DNA of 64,000 nucleotides from Arthonia radiata (lineage: Eukaryota > Ascomycota > Arthoniomycetes > Arthoniales > Arthoniaceae). A program made the position numbers and the translations under genes. The notes beneath the pieces are model-generated. The model was not told the origin of the DNA. It did not search any database and was given only the letters and a program-made list of their open reading frames with translations. Location of the stretch: positions 1,318,097 through 1,382,096 of the forward strand of contig PSQN01000002.1 of NCBI GenBank assembly GCA_002989075.1, given 5' to 3'. Position 1 is the first letter of the stretch; each line of letters begins with the position of its first letter. This document shows, in pieces, positions 11,266 to 23,291 of the stretch.

Positions 11266-12814
11266 TCAGCACGCTGAGATTGTGCTCACCGTCGTTTTCT
11301 TGCAAGCAGGTAATTTCGGATTGTTCGCGCATGCCACGCCCTCGACGTAGCTCGTCCGTGTTGTCACGACGTCGGAGCAGCTCGACGACGCCACCGGTGC
11401 GGTGGTAGGCGGTGGCGGCGCTTCAGTGGACGACAGCAGCGAATCGGATGGGGCAGATGGCACCTCGGTGGTCGCAGGCACAACCGACGTGCCACCTGAA
11501 GAGCTACCTGAAGTTCCAGCCGACGATTCCGCTGACGATTGAGCTGACGATCCGCCCGAAGAAGAGGACCCAGACGTCGCCAGCGTCGTGGCCCACAAGC
11601 TCGAGTAGAATTTGTTCTGCGACGCGAGAATGCTCGATGCGTCGGCGTTGAGGGCAGTTGTGTCAATGGCTCCGAGCGGATCCATGAACGCGCTTTGCGG
11701 CGGTAGTGTGGCAATTGAGGTCCCAGAGGCTGTGCTGGCTGTGGTGGTGAATGGCTTGGCAGAGCATGCGGTCACGGTGGAGCAGATCGTCGTGATCGTT
11801 GATGTTGCCGTGCGACTGCCCTCGGTATTGGTGCCGTAGCTGAGGGAGACTGTGCATTTGGGAGCTGTGGTGGAGCTGGTGCATTCTGCGGAACTAGACG
11901 AGGATGCGTCGCTGGCTGAAGACGTGTCTGGTTTGTTGTCATCGTTGTTTATGGTGCCTGGGTCAATGTCATCGCCGTTGTCTTTGTTGCTTGTGTTGGA
12001 TTTTCCGCAGAGCCTGTCCAGGACTAACATCCTTTATGCGTTGTCATAGGTCTGAGGTTAGGCTTACCATTCCAAGATATCAGGACATTTCAAGCCGCTT
12101 TTCAATGGTCCTATTAGATCGCTGATTTTGATTTTCGGGATTACGCCAGCGATCGGGCCCGGTGTCGGAAATGCAATACGACCGCCCGCTCCTACGAAAA
12201 GGGCTGCCGTGGTGGTTTGGGGTGGAGACGTCCCCGAAGATTCGACCAGCGTCGCTGTCGCAAGAGTTTGAGACTTCAGGCCAGTGTACTGCGTCAAAGT
12301 CGACACCCCGTAGATGGCGGTGGTGAACGAATCTTTGAGAGTAGTCAAGGCAAGTGATGCATCAGTCTCCGTCGATTGTTCGGAGGAAGCTGCCGTGGTT
12401 TCATCCGATGCTGCAGCAGTCGTTTGACTGGCGCCACTTGAGCTCGCTATCGACTCAATGGCGGAGATGAGAGTGTCAACATTCGCGGACGAGGACGTTG
12501 CACCGCCTGTAGATGGATCTGCTGTGGTCTGCGGGTTATTTGAAGACGCAGCGGTCGTTCCTTCTGAAGTACCCGAATTTGCTATCGTATTGATGAGAGA
12601 GATCAAAGTGTCAACATTGGTTGAAGATGCAGCGCTGGACGCATCCGTTGCTGAGGTCGCGGCCGTCGTAGCTAGATCTTCCCGTCAGCAAGACCTCTCG
12701 CAAATGCGCAGAAAAAGTTTGCCACGAACACTGCGCTACTGTTGGCACTAAGGCAAGTGAGATGGTCAGGGTGACAAGGACCAGCTGTCCAACTTTTCTG
12801 GTATATGCGGCCAT
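11266..12814 (-). CDS. Secreted Ser/Thr/Ala-rich protein, probable cell-wall type
   Basis: ATG at 12814 opens a signal peptide (basic start, then LVLVTLTISLALVPTVAQ). A first intron (donor GTTCGT just after the VAQ codons, TGCTGAC branch, acceptor ATCTAG near 12672) leads into a Ser/Thr/Ala-rich region. A second intron near 12062-12033 (GTAAGC) joins DILEW to MLVLDRLCG. The mature protein contains a duplicated module NVDTLIS-(L/A)-I-x-(T/S)-I-A followed by Ser/Thr-rich spacer, a hydrophobic GPIAGVIPKIKI stretch, and long Ser/Thr/Gly tracts typical of O-glycosylated surface proteins. The frame stops at 11266, but a GTGAGC donor just before could splice to a further exon ending near 11099. No catalytic domain is recognised; an adhesin or wall-associated role is inferred from composition. 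Confidence 0.6.
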
Positions 12815-14513
12815 ATCTACGAAGTCTGATATTGCTGACAGCTTTTCGTGAGTGGACTAATACTTATACCCTGAGCATGTGCAAGCCTGGGCCTTTTGGT
12901 AGTTCTGAGATAGGATTCGCCCTCTATCAGCACCCTCAGATGAGGAACAGACACCTCCGCTCTAGATCGAATTAGCCACAGTATGGTCTGCGAGCGGTCA
13001 GTGCCCTGCGTGGCAGAGGCTTGCAGCATGCCGTCATCATGAAACAGTCATCATGAAGCAACCGGTCGCTCGCCAGTCCGGCCTACGTAGGCCTCTATTC
13101 TGTTTCGCTCGCTGCGTTCGTAGCGAAAGGCTGTTTCATGGACCTGTCGTTACAGAAGTTGCGAATGACCAATGACAAGCCATAGCTGCGGATCTAAACT
13201 GCAAGAGGGCTCGCCGAGAGCAGCGAGAAGACGAGAATAAACAGATCAACTGTGTCATTCCAGACGAACACAGCGAACAGTCTCTGCAAACCGCTTCTCC
13301 GCGGTCAGTTCCTGCTGAGTGATGGCGCAAACGGCCTCATACGTTTTACCTTCGCTTGCCGAACGCACAAAAATGGACAGCAGGAATCATTGTCGATACT
13401 CACATGACGTTCAGATGTCGAAGTACCCGCATATAGTAGCCCCATGGCCAGGACGAAGGAAGCGGCACGAGAACTCAGAGATCGAACGCCTCAAGGTACG
13501 GGCAAGCTTTGTAAAATTGCTGGATTCATCCTTGTGGCGGCGCATCCACTTCTACACCAGTTGGGCATTTATTTGCTCGCTAGACAATCGCGTGATGGGT
13601 CAACTCTGGATCTCAGCTTACCTTTACGTGAGCGCTGTCAGAGGTATCGAGGAGCTGAGAGCAGGACCGGGATGGTGAATCACGATTGCACGGTATGATG
13701 TCAAGGCTGACGACAGCTGTGTCGAACATTCTGGCCCATCACAGCTATTGAGAGTGAAGGATCGTTGCATTGTCGGGCGTTCATTCTGTCAGGAGGTGAA
13801 GGATGGGAGGCAACAAGCGCCCCCTTCGCTCGGCAACCGATCCTGATTCCAGCAATACTCGACTGCCAAACACAGTATGATTCACCTTTTGAAAGTCCCG
13901 GAGGAGCACGTTTCCGCTGAAAGCAGCAACCTACCATCTTCAGCCTCCACCCGACTCTGGTCTCGATTTTTTGCCGCGAAGCACTCACTGCTCGCGCTCG
14001 TCTACGCGTGTCCAAAGATGATGCAAGTGGACGGAGGAGTCAAGTCTCGACGAGAGCCTTCCATTGCCCGGGACTGACATAATCAGGCAAAAGGTCACTT
14101 TCTGCATGTCACGATTGACAGCAAGCTCATATCGCAGTCTGGAACATCTGTCAGTGTCTGCTTCAGCTAGCCGCTCCTCGTTCGTCTGATCCAACCTCCC
14201 TCGAAATGTTCGGGTGTCTTTCACCGTGGAAAAAGCCTGTTTGCATCTACGAACATGCTCTGTTCAGTCTGTCGAGACGGCTTGACGAAAGGCGTGCGCC
14301 CGTCTGAAACTTGCGTAGTCCCTACGTGCCGCTCATGGCAGACCAGCAGATCCCAGTGGCTTTCGAGCTCGATCATTCGAGCTATTTTCAACGCGTGCTC
14401 TGGCGCTCAATAAACAACGTCCGTACTCATATAAGAGACCCCTCGCTTTATACTGTGAGTAGATTTTGGCTTGACATTGTAGGTCATATATAATCTTCCC
14501 AAACAACAACGAC
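12815..14513. other. Intergenic region, 1.7 kb
   Basis: Between divergently transcribed genes for secreted proteins, so it probably holds both promoters. A TATATAA-like string occurs at about 14485-14493, some 25 bases before the ATG of the peptidase gene. A 14-bp palindrome GGCCTACGTAGGCC lies near 13080. No gene is supported. Confidence 0.4.
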
Positions 14514-15971
14514 ATGATGGCTCGAGCCTTTGTCTCCGTAGTTGTCCTCGTTTTGTCCATCACTTCTTTCGTTGCTGTCGCAAAAAGCACGGAAGAGTTA
14601 TATTCAATCATTCCAGGAGACACACCTGGCGGATGTGATACTAATGTTGACATCCCATATCTTAACAAATTCTTTCCATGTAAGTAACAATGAGCAAAGC
14701 TTGAGACGCAATCAGCTCACTGTGACAGTTGTCTCAACCATGGCACAAGTAGCCATAGATTCGATCAATAAAGCTCTCGATGCTCCAAATGCCGTGGCGC
14801 TGCTAGTACCCGGAGCTAAGGCGGATCGCAAGCGAATTGTTGAGCCCCTAAAGACATTCTTTGGGGTTCAAACAGTGGATGCCCAACTGGCTTTTGACGA
14901 CGCGGGAAAAACAAAGCTCAAGAACGTCCAAAGTGCGTATCATACCTGCTCAGGAAATCATGTCGGAGCTGAAGAACAACAGGGGTATACCAAAGAATCG
15001 TCGATTTCAGCAACACCGGGGATAAGTCCTGGAAGATTGCATGCTCCGATGCCGTAAGTGTAGACCAGCGTCAAATGTGCGTCCGCCATTGGAGATAAAA
15101 ATACTACTAATGACTAAATGCAGTGGCTCAAGGCAATCACACGGTAATCTTAGACTCTATCCAAGTTTTCACGTTCTGGCGACCGCTAATCATAGCTTCT
15201 AGCATGCCTCAGGGTTGGCCAGAAGGTCAGATCGCTCCCAAAGACTCCTCAGGTAAGTCTGCGCATGTTCAACATAGCTGCTCAGCGCCTCATCTTGTGT
15301 ACAGTTTTCTCAGTGCCCAAACCCGACTGGGTGTGGTATTATGAAAATGGAGAACGTGGCGAGGATCCATTGAAATGGGCCTTCATCAATCCAAAGACAT
15401 TTAAGAAGCCCTCAAATCTCCAAGATCCGGCGTCATGGGAATGGTCACAAAATGGCATCTGTGATCAAGCCAAGCGTCAGGTTGGGGAGACATTCGATCA
15501 GCCAAAATTCAAAATCATCAGCTGGTGCGAGCCCTTCTTCTCCGGCAGAGTGGACGCCACGACCGCCCCATACAAGCCGCAGGAAGCGCGCGAGCTGGAC
15601 CGAAACTTCTATGAGCAAACGCAAGATTGGCCTGTCGGCACATACCTGGATAAAGCATACCCCATGGCGGCAATGTTTCGTAAGTCGACTGTACCATGTG
15701 CATACAATTAGGGATAATGGCTGACCTTTCAAACCAGTGCACGAAATGACGCATCAACTGTCAAGTACTAGTCAGTCCCTTCTCCCTCGAATCCTTTGGG
15801 ATACGAACAGCTAACGTAGACGTTATAGCGGACGATATCGGCTACGGCTTTGACAACTGTCATGGAAAAGATGGCTCGAACAATGCCGATACGTATGCGC
15901 TGCTGGCTGTTGCCTACTGGTTCAAGAAGTACGACTGGTCGAGCGGGCAAGCGCAAACGCCAAAGGCGTAA
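14514..15971 (+). CDS. Secreted M35-like (Asp-zincin) metallo-endopeptidase
   Basis: Eight exons rebuild a 353-residue secreted zinc peptidase: 14514-14679, 14729-14932, 14983-15053, 15124-15143, 15203-15252, 15305-15679, 15738-15770 and 15829-15971 (sum 1062 nt, in frame). The N-terminus is a signal peptide (MMARAFVSVVVLVLSITS). The zinc site is LHEMTHQL (HExxH) encoded across a 33-nt exon. It is followed by DDIGYGFDNC and NADTYALLAVAYW, which match the Asp third ligand and the NAD(S/T)Y region of fungal M35/lysine-specific-type endopeptidases. The mature part is about 330 residues, as in that family. Two exons are tiny (20 and 33 nt). It is likely an extracellular protease acting on proteins; substrate preference cannot be read from the sequence. 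It lies near a secreted carboxypeptidase gene on the same strand. Confidence 0.8.
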
Positions 15972-17162
15972 TCTTGTGCTTCGTGGAAGTATGGCTCAGT
16001 CGAACCGCAACTCGCAATTCGCGCGAAGATAGGGGAATATTTGTGCTTAGGTTGAACGGTGCTGACAAGATCGAAAACACAAGTCGGGGCTATGAGTTTT
16101 GCCGTGTACTGCTCTCTTTGAATCACAACGCTGGATGTTCCATTTCGAGACCATCTTTCGCACCAGGTACGAAACAGCTCGAAGCTGCAAAGTTCCCTTC
16201 CTAATCGAGACCGTCAGAACATCCATCCTGAATCCTGTTGTACCACACTCCGCCCTCAGCCACCTGCAAGACCGTGTCTTACACCTTTCTTTTCAACCAT
16301 CCACCGATTCTGGTCTATACAGAGGCGAGCGCGCTGAAGAGCTGCAGCATTGAGACCTTTGGTGGCTATCGCTGCTTATGGAACGGATGTCGAAGATTAA
16401 CGATTGCGTGGCCGTACTGTCTGCGGTTCATCCATCCATGGATATCATTTCAACGGCACAGCCGCTCTGCCAGATGTGATGCTCATGATCGATGCATTCA
16501 AGCAGTCTGTTCGATCCCTATATCTAGTCCAAATCTCTCCCTCCCTTCTTGTTGCGGAAGATCTAGGGAGTTTTGCGCTGCTGTTTTCGGCCTAGCGCGG
16601 GCACCGCGTTTTGCCCCTCACCTGATCTGCCGTCCCCACTTCACCTTCCTCATCAGCACCTTTGATGTGCACCACTGCCGTAGCTTTACAGATGAATAGT
16701 ATCGCCGCCGCGTAAACATTGTGACGTCTTCTGGAAATGGGATTCCTCCGACACATCAGGTACAGACCGTGCAGCACAGGATAACGGTGTCGCTCCCATT
16801 TGTGCATCCTGACGCTACCGAACTCTACACGAACAATGCAGTGTAGCGATCGTGCCCCTGTAAGATGACCAAGCGAGCTCCGGCAATCCTCCGCTACCAC
16901 ATTAAGCATTTCAGTCTCTTAGGTCACCGCTTGGGTCGTTATCAACGCATTGAAGCAATACAACGCTTGGCGGACATGCCACCCTTGACATACGTTGCAG
17001 AGCTAGCACGGATCGGTAATGCTTGTGTTCACATTGAAGATCCGGCTTGGCGAGCTGTGGAGCTCGGGTGCTTTATAAAACGTGCTTTAGACATGCTTCG
17101 TAAAGGCTGTGAGCACTATTGTAGGAGCGGTTTATTCGTCACTAAGTGTTGTCGTCGGCAAG
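15972..17162. other. Intergenic region, 1.2 kb
   Basis: 3' flank of the metallopeptidase and promoter side of the carboxypeptidase gene. Only short frames without coding character. No repeat or RNA gene seen. Confidence 0.4.
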
Positions 17163-19187
17163 ATGCAGTGGTTGAATCTGGCACTGTTGCTCGCAAGCAG
17201 CACGCTTGTGCAAGCTCAGTTTCCTCCGACGCCGGAGGGTGTGACGGTTCTTGAGTCGAAGTTTGGTGATGGTGTGCGGGTCTCGTACAAAGAGGTGAGG
17301 TGTCTTGGGCTGGTAGAACGTTGAGCTACTCCTGACATGTATAGCCGGGCATCTGCGAGACCACTCCTGGTGTAAAGTCATATTGTAAGTTGGATGCATG
17401 CAGGCTGTCTGATCCTCTATGAGCCTCTTGAGTGAGCGCGTTCAGCAACCTCAGAAGCGCTCCGGCTTGTTCCTACGTCAGCAGTCAAGACGTATCATAT
17501 TAACATGTCTCTTCTAGCCGGCTATGTCTATTTGCCACCGGGGTCGTTAGCAGATGTCGACGAGAACGAAGCGTATCCTATCAACACCTTCTTCTGGTTC
17601 TTCGAAGCTCGCAACGACCCTCAGAATGCTCCGTTGTCCATCTGGATGAACGGGGGTCCCGGCAGCTCCTCGCTCATTGGGTTGCTGGCTGAGAATGGTC
17701 CATGCTACGTCAACTACGACTCCAACTCGACTTATCTCAATGAGTGGTCCTGGAACAACGAAGTCAATATGCTCTACATCGACCAGCCAGTCCAAGTCGG
17801 CCTGTCCTACGACACGCTTCAGAACGTCACGGTTGACTTACTCAGCGGCGACATTACACTTTTGAACGAGACCGATCCGATACCAGAGCAAAACGCCACG
17901 TTCCTAGTCGGCACTTACCCAAGTCAGAAGTCCAGCAACTCGGCCTACGGCAGCCTAAACGGCGCCCGCGCCCTCTGGCACTTCGCCCAAACCTGGTTCC
18001 AGGAGTTCCCGGCCTACCACCCCAACGACTCCCGGATCTCCCTCGCTTCAGAATCCTACGGCGGCCGCTACGGCCCCGCCTACTGGGCCTTCTTCGAAGA
18101 ACAAAACCAAAAGATCGAAAACGGCACCTTCGTCGACGCCGACGGCGACACCTACATCCTCCACCTGGACACCCTCCTCATCGTCAACGGCTGCATCGAC
18201 CGCCAGGTCCAATGGCCCTCCTACCCCACCATCGCCTACAACAACACCTACGGCATCCAAGCCGTCAACGAGACCGTCTTCAACGCCATGAACGACGCCT
18301 ACTACCGCCCCGGCGGCTGCCGCGACCAGATCGACGCATGCCGTTCAAACGCCACACTGTACGACCCGACCGAACGCGGGTTTAATGCGTCTGTCAACGC
18401 CCTCTGCCAGGCCGCGGAGTCCTTCTGCTCCGCCAACGTCCGCGACCCCTACCTCGACGTCTCCGGCCGCAATTACTACGACTTCGCCACGCTGGACCCG
18501 GATCCCTACCCGTATCCTTGGTACGAGGGCTACCTGAATCAGCCGCACGTGCAAGCCGCGCTGGGCGTGCCGCTGAACTGGACCCAGAGCAGCGGCGTGG
18601 TCGCCACCGCGTTCCGCAGTATCGGCGACTACCCCCGCCCCGGCTGGTTGGAAGACCTCGCCTTCCTCCTCGACAACGACATCAAAGTCGCGCTCATGTA
18701 CGGCGACCGCGACTTCGCGTGCAACTGGATCGGCGCCGAGGCCGTCTCCTTGGCCATTCCCTGGGCGGACCAAGCCAAGTACGGTGAAGCGGGCTACGCG
18801 GAGATCAGCGTGAACGAAACCTACACCGGCGGCGTCGTGCGGCAGTACGGGAACCTGTCGTTCGCGCGCGTCTACCAGGCCGGGCACGAGGTCCCGTTCT
18901 ACCAGCCCGAGACGAGCTATCAGATCTTCCGGCGGGCGCTGTTTAACCGGGATATAGCGACGGGGAGTGTGGATACGCTGGAGGGGTACAGTAGTGTGGG
19001 GCCGAGTGACGCGTTTGGGTTCCGGAATGTGGCCCCGGAGCAGCCGCTGCAGGTTTGTTATAGTCTGGATTTGGCGACGTGTAGTGGGGAGGAGCAGGAT
19101 GCGCTTGCGGATGGGAGTGCGGTTACGAGGGATTGGATTTTGGAGGATGCGAATAGTACGGTTTTGTATCCGGATTTGTTCGGTTGA
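17163..19187 (+). CDS. Secreted serine carboxypeptidase, family S10
   Basis: Three exons, 17163-17294, 17345-17384 and 17518-19187, join in frame. The first gives a signal peptide ([18 protein letters not shown]). The mature N-terminus reads [24 protein letters not shown], the substrate-binding form of S10 enzymes. Family motifs seen: [10 protein letters not shown] (oxyanion region), [13 protein letters not shown] with the nucleophilic Ser (GESYAG in most homologues, here S-E-S-Y-G-G), the Asp region [14 protein letters not shown], and [11 protein letters not shown] with the catalytic His. Many N-x-S/T sites and Cys residues suit an extracellular or vacuolar glycoprotein. The mature enzyme would remove C-terminal residues from peptides at acidic pH, which is known for the family. 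Length (617 aa) is within range for fungal secreted S10 enzymes. Confidence 0.9.
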
Positions 19188-20149
19188 GGGAAGTGGGCAG
19201 AAAGCTCGGGGTGGGCATTGGAGAAGTCTTGGGAGGTGACAGGTCTGGAGAAGGTATGAAGGTGCAGAGGGAGCAGATGTGTGTTTGAGATCATCTGAAA
19301 CTAGCCGTCAGATTAAAGTATGATGTACAGCCATCATGTCGAGGCGACTACGACCCTTGAATAGCTTTATCTTGCAACGCCAGCTCCGATCCCCTGATCA
19401 AGCCGGGCAAATCCCATGGCGTAGATGCTCTTACGCTCATCATACGTCTCCCCGTAGATCCTGTTGCAAGCCCAGGGGCGCCGCCAGCAACGTCAAGGGA
19501 GGATCACCCGTCACGCAAAGTGCATCGCTGCACTTGTGGCATGCCTGGCTGAAGGCGACTTACTTCCAGTTGCTGACGCTGAGCATGAAAGCGAACGTAC
19601 ACTTTTCCACATCGCGCATCAACATCACACTCGCCTCACGTATCAACATGACCCAGGCAGATCCAGTATATGCCATGCAGCCGCACTGGACGTATATGCA
19701 CAGCTTTAACTTTCTCCAGGGCCTGCAAATGATCAAATTTCGTTGATGATGCTGAAACGACGGTGAGAAAGCCACGCGATTTGCTATTTTTGTGGCGATG
19801 GGTTGGTCTGCAATATTTATTTTGGGCACTTTAAAGAACGTGAAGGAAAGGATTGCGTGTTGATACCTATCGATAGCGAAGGGGCCATCTTCGTCCTCGA
19901 GCTGATAGCGTGATCGTAGACCGGCGTGCCGTCGAGTGGGCAGCAGGAGAACGTGAACTGCGAGGTGCATGATACAGTCTTTGAGCTGCGAGAGAAAGCG
20001 TTGAAGCGAGTGAAGCAGGGATGCAAATCAGTCTTGAGGGATGCGCGTATTGGTCTCGCGCCTGCATCTTTGCGAAGCAGGTCGTCAAGGAATCAGAGTC
20101 TCCAAGCTTTTCGTGAAGCCGCCAGCCGCTCTCGATGATCGCAAATCCA
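19188..20149. other. Intergenic between convergent genes
   Basis: Lies between the stops of the carboxypeptidase and flavin monooxygenase genes. No supported exon, repeat or RNA gene. Confidence 0.4.
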
Positions 20150-22189
20150 CTACTGTGCATGTGTTCCGTACTTAGCCTTAAACGCTCGCCTTACAGGCCG
20201 AAGACCCCGCGGAAACGCAGGTGCAGTCAGATTAGCCCACCAGCCTTTCGGTCTGTCCTCAACATCGTCCAGACCGAGCTCCCGTAACAGCATGTCCGTG
20301 TACGGCACCGTGTCGTAATGCAGATAGATACCACTTGCACCGTTGTTCAGGTAACGCCTTCTGCTCCACGCCACCGTGCGAGCGACCGTTTCTTCCATGT
20401 CCTGTTGGGAGGGCAGATCGAATTGACCGTCCAGGTAAGCGGTGGCCCACATCGCCTGGATCTCTGAGGGGCGAAAGGCATTAGGTACTTGGATGCAACC
20501 GACGAATGCGATGGATCTTTCTGTGCGCTCGTCGATGGGCGCGATCAGATTGTATAGGCGGAAGGGGGTGAGTGTACGTTTCGGTTTTTGGAAAGCGGGG
20601 ATAGGTGGGTTGTGCAGCATTGGGAAGCTTTGCATGATTTGCGCATCGTGTTTGGACTCCATGGCTGTCCAGTGATTTTCATCTGCCGTTGTGTCTACGT
20701 GCGGGAGCCCTAGACGTTGCGCAGTCTGCTTGCCAAACACGAAATGGCCCTTGATCCATCCGGTGCCGCACAGGATCGCATCCGAGGGTATGTTCGTACC
20801 GTCTGTGAGACGAATTGATCGCTCCTCCAAGCGTTCAATGTCGCCGCGGTAGATCTGTGCGTTCTTGGCCACTGCCGGCCAGAAGTCATCCTGCAGAATG
20901 AGTCCCAGCGTGTCATTAGCCCAGAAGACGCTTTTGCAAAGTCAGCACTGTGACATCAACCGACCAGCCATAAGCTTACTCCACCGAGGGTTTCAACGCC
21001 TCAAACCCCTCCTTGGCCTTGATGTCTGATTTGAAGACCTCCTGACTCTTTGCAGTTGCCATGCCCCAGACCTTACTCGCGAGCCAACGACCAAGCCGCG
21101 TCCGATGCACAAAGGCGGTCCACCAGGTGTTCTGCAGGAATATCGACGGGGACAAGGAACCGAGGAAGCGCGTGGCGCCCTTCTCTGCGGCGTTCTTGTA
21201 CGGGCCTCTGCCCTTTCCGCTGACAAACGCAGCCGGGCCAGCACCAGAACTACGCACCAGCCAGTTCACACGCTTGCCGGCTTTGATCGAGGCATACACC
21301 ATATCGGCTGCGGACTTCGCTCCGCCGAGTACTGTAACAGTTTTGACGTCGGCGGACTCAAGGATGTGGGAGCTGCCGAATCCCTCTTGATGAATGATAC
21401 GCCCGTGGTAGTCCTCGCGCCCGCGAAACTCGGGCATCTGCGGAACAGAGGTGAGCCCGGTCGCGACGATCAGCTTCTCCGCCCGCAGGGTATGAGATTC
21501 TGACGTCTGCTGTCCATGCACCAGCCACTGACTGCCTTGTTTCTCAACGACGGCGACCTTGAAGTTCAGGACTAGACGTTCTCTCATGCTCTTTCTGTTG
21601 AATGAGTGGCTGTCAAGATACTGCTCCAGATATCGAGTGACGTGTTTCGCTTCCATGTAGTCATCCGCGGTGATCTCGCGCTCCGGCGGACGAGGCATGG
21701 GCTGGTCCGAGAACTCAGCCATACCTAGACCGATCTGTGACCAGAAGGTGTCGTAGAGACGTCCTGAGGAGCATTAGCCTCTGAGATGACTGCGGGAGGA
21801 ATGGAGGGACGTACGCGAGTTCCAAGTTCCCCCGGGACACGTGTCGGCCTCGACTATGAGCAGCCGGCATTCTGGATGGGTGTCAAGGTACGTGGTCGCT
21901 GCTGCGATGCCAAATATACCTAGCGACTTGTAAGAACAGCCCATTCGTGGATAGCAAGAAGTCAAGATGATAGGTGCTCTCCAAGCTAGCTTGCTGGGGC
22001 GCAGACCCTGACTTTAACAGGGGCTTCATGCCCCAACTATACCCCTAGAATTAGCCCCAAGGATCAAACCTTTTGGGGCAAAACGCCCCTCTTTCCTGCT
22101 GCCAGCTGGCCCTGGAAATTACTGTAGCAACAAGGAAACTCACCAGCACCGATGACAACGACGTCGTAGTCCTGTGATAAGTTTATCAT
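20150..22189 (-). CDS. Flavin-containing monooxygenase-like oxidoreductase
   Basis: Four exons, 22189-22144, 21919-21815, 21763-20980 and 20930-20150, give 571 residues in frame. The first two exons together encode the FAD Rossmann motif: VVVIGAG from exon 1 and IFGIAA from exon 2, followed by LLIVEADTCPGGTW. Further on are EKLIVATGLTSVPQMPEF, the FMO-type F-x-G-x4-Y-H-G-x4-H region, and the NADPH-binding VTVLGGAKSAADMVY. This pattern marks a class B flavoprotein monooxygenase, which oxygenates N, S or C centres of small molecules with NADPH. The C-terminal half contains two hydrophobic stretches but no clear anchor. Intron 1 is unusually long (224 nt) and contains a short inverted-repeat element shared with 40.85 kb. 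No other biosynthetic genes adjoin, so no pathway is assigned. Confidence 0.85.
21990..22109. mobile_element. Candidate MITE-like element, copy A, inside an intron
   Basis: A ~120-bp segment in intron 1 of the flavin monooxygenase gene starts CTTGCTGGGGCGCAGACCCT and matches the start of copy B at 40848 at 16 of 20 positions. A second shared block follows (22029-22091 against 40900-40960), including an identical GGGGCAAAA and a similar ACCCCTA-AATT. Its right end (GCCAGCTGG) is a weak inverted match to its left end. Internal GGGGC/GCCCC and GCCCCAAGG/CCTTTTGGGGC pairs predict stable hairpins. No coding capacity. Alignment was done by eye. Confidence 0.45.
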
Positions 22190-23291
22190 CCCTCTTCTTC
22201 CAGTTGTCCAAGAAGTCCTCGCAGATAGCGAGCTTTAGCGTAGATGCTGCAGGCGGCCTTCTCAGCCAGCGGCGCGGCACACGTGCTTGTAGCAAGCACC
22301 AATACAAAACAAAGAAGAGCGCGTGGGGGTCTTCCTTTACATGTAGGAATTCAAAGGAAGTGAACAGTCACCCTGGCGTGGCCAACAAAAATCAGATATC
22401 ATTTAGGAGAGATGAGATGTCAATACAAGATGATCATGAGCCGCGAACGTCTTGCTTGCTACGCCGCATGGGTGCATCTAAGCCGACGTATCCGCAATTG
22501 AAGCTGCACCTTTTTCCACATGACAAGCCTGAGCTTGCTACGGACCCCACCTTACCTACTCATGGACGGCGAAAGATTCTTCACAGTACATGGCCGTGAA
22601 GAGACGAACAGAGCGGTTGCGGTAGTGCATGTCAGCGAGATTCACCTTGTGTGCCAATTTGATCTCTAGCAATGCTTTAGCCTGACTCTATACTTGTAGC
22701 GGACGTGTTGTCGAGAGATTCGATGCAAGAAAGGCAAGGATGAAGCCTGTGCCAAATATCTGTGTCAGCATAGTGGTGTGGTGGCATGCCAAGCAATCTT
22801 GGATATCTACGCACGTGCCACAACGCCAAGAAGTGCCGAAGAGGGCTCGGCCTCCCGAAGCAGTCGCGACGTGTCTTCACCCCACGAACCCTGATCTTCT
22901 GCCGCTAGACTTCGTGCTTTGACATCGTGCATTGCGAAGTGAGCTGCGCCGTGAGCAACGTTCGTCGCGCTTCTCATATTTTAGAGGCTCACGTCTTCTC
23001 GAGCTGGCATGTTACGAGCCGGCGCAGCGTAGCTGTCGCTTCATCAATGCAGGCTCCATCGCTGTGCTCGTTGATGGGCCATGCCTCGCCATGCTGACAC
23101 GGCTACCAGCACGTCCCTGCCTGAGTGGGAGATACGTGGCCTTCGATATACATCTGACGTAGTTCCTTGAATCCCATACACAGAAGTGGAATCCATTGCT
23201 TTCTTACCCAAGCTTGTAAAGCTGCTTGCAACAGCGGCGTGTGAAGATCGATCTCATTTGGCTGGCAAAGCGTGACCGACCGTAACCAAGC
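22190..23291. other. Intergenic region between divergent genes
   Basis: Promoter sides of the flavin monooxygenase and the glycosyltransferase genes. No supported gene or repeat. Confidence 0.4.

Noticed and set aside
11109-12751. Plus-strand frames across the Ser/Thr-rich secreted gene
   Set aside because: They are antisense shadows; signal peptide, introns and composition all support the minus strand.
13444-13698. Frame beginning MARTKEAAREL, like the histone H3 N-terminus
   Set aside because: After the first residues nothing matches H3 (no KSTGGKAPRKQ or later core), so the likeness is chance.
18048-18887. Minus-strand Val/Ala/Asp/Glu-rich frames over the carboxypeptidase
   Set aside because: GC-rich codon use in the S10 gene leaves the complementary frames open; they carry no independent motif.
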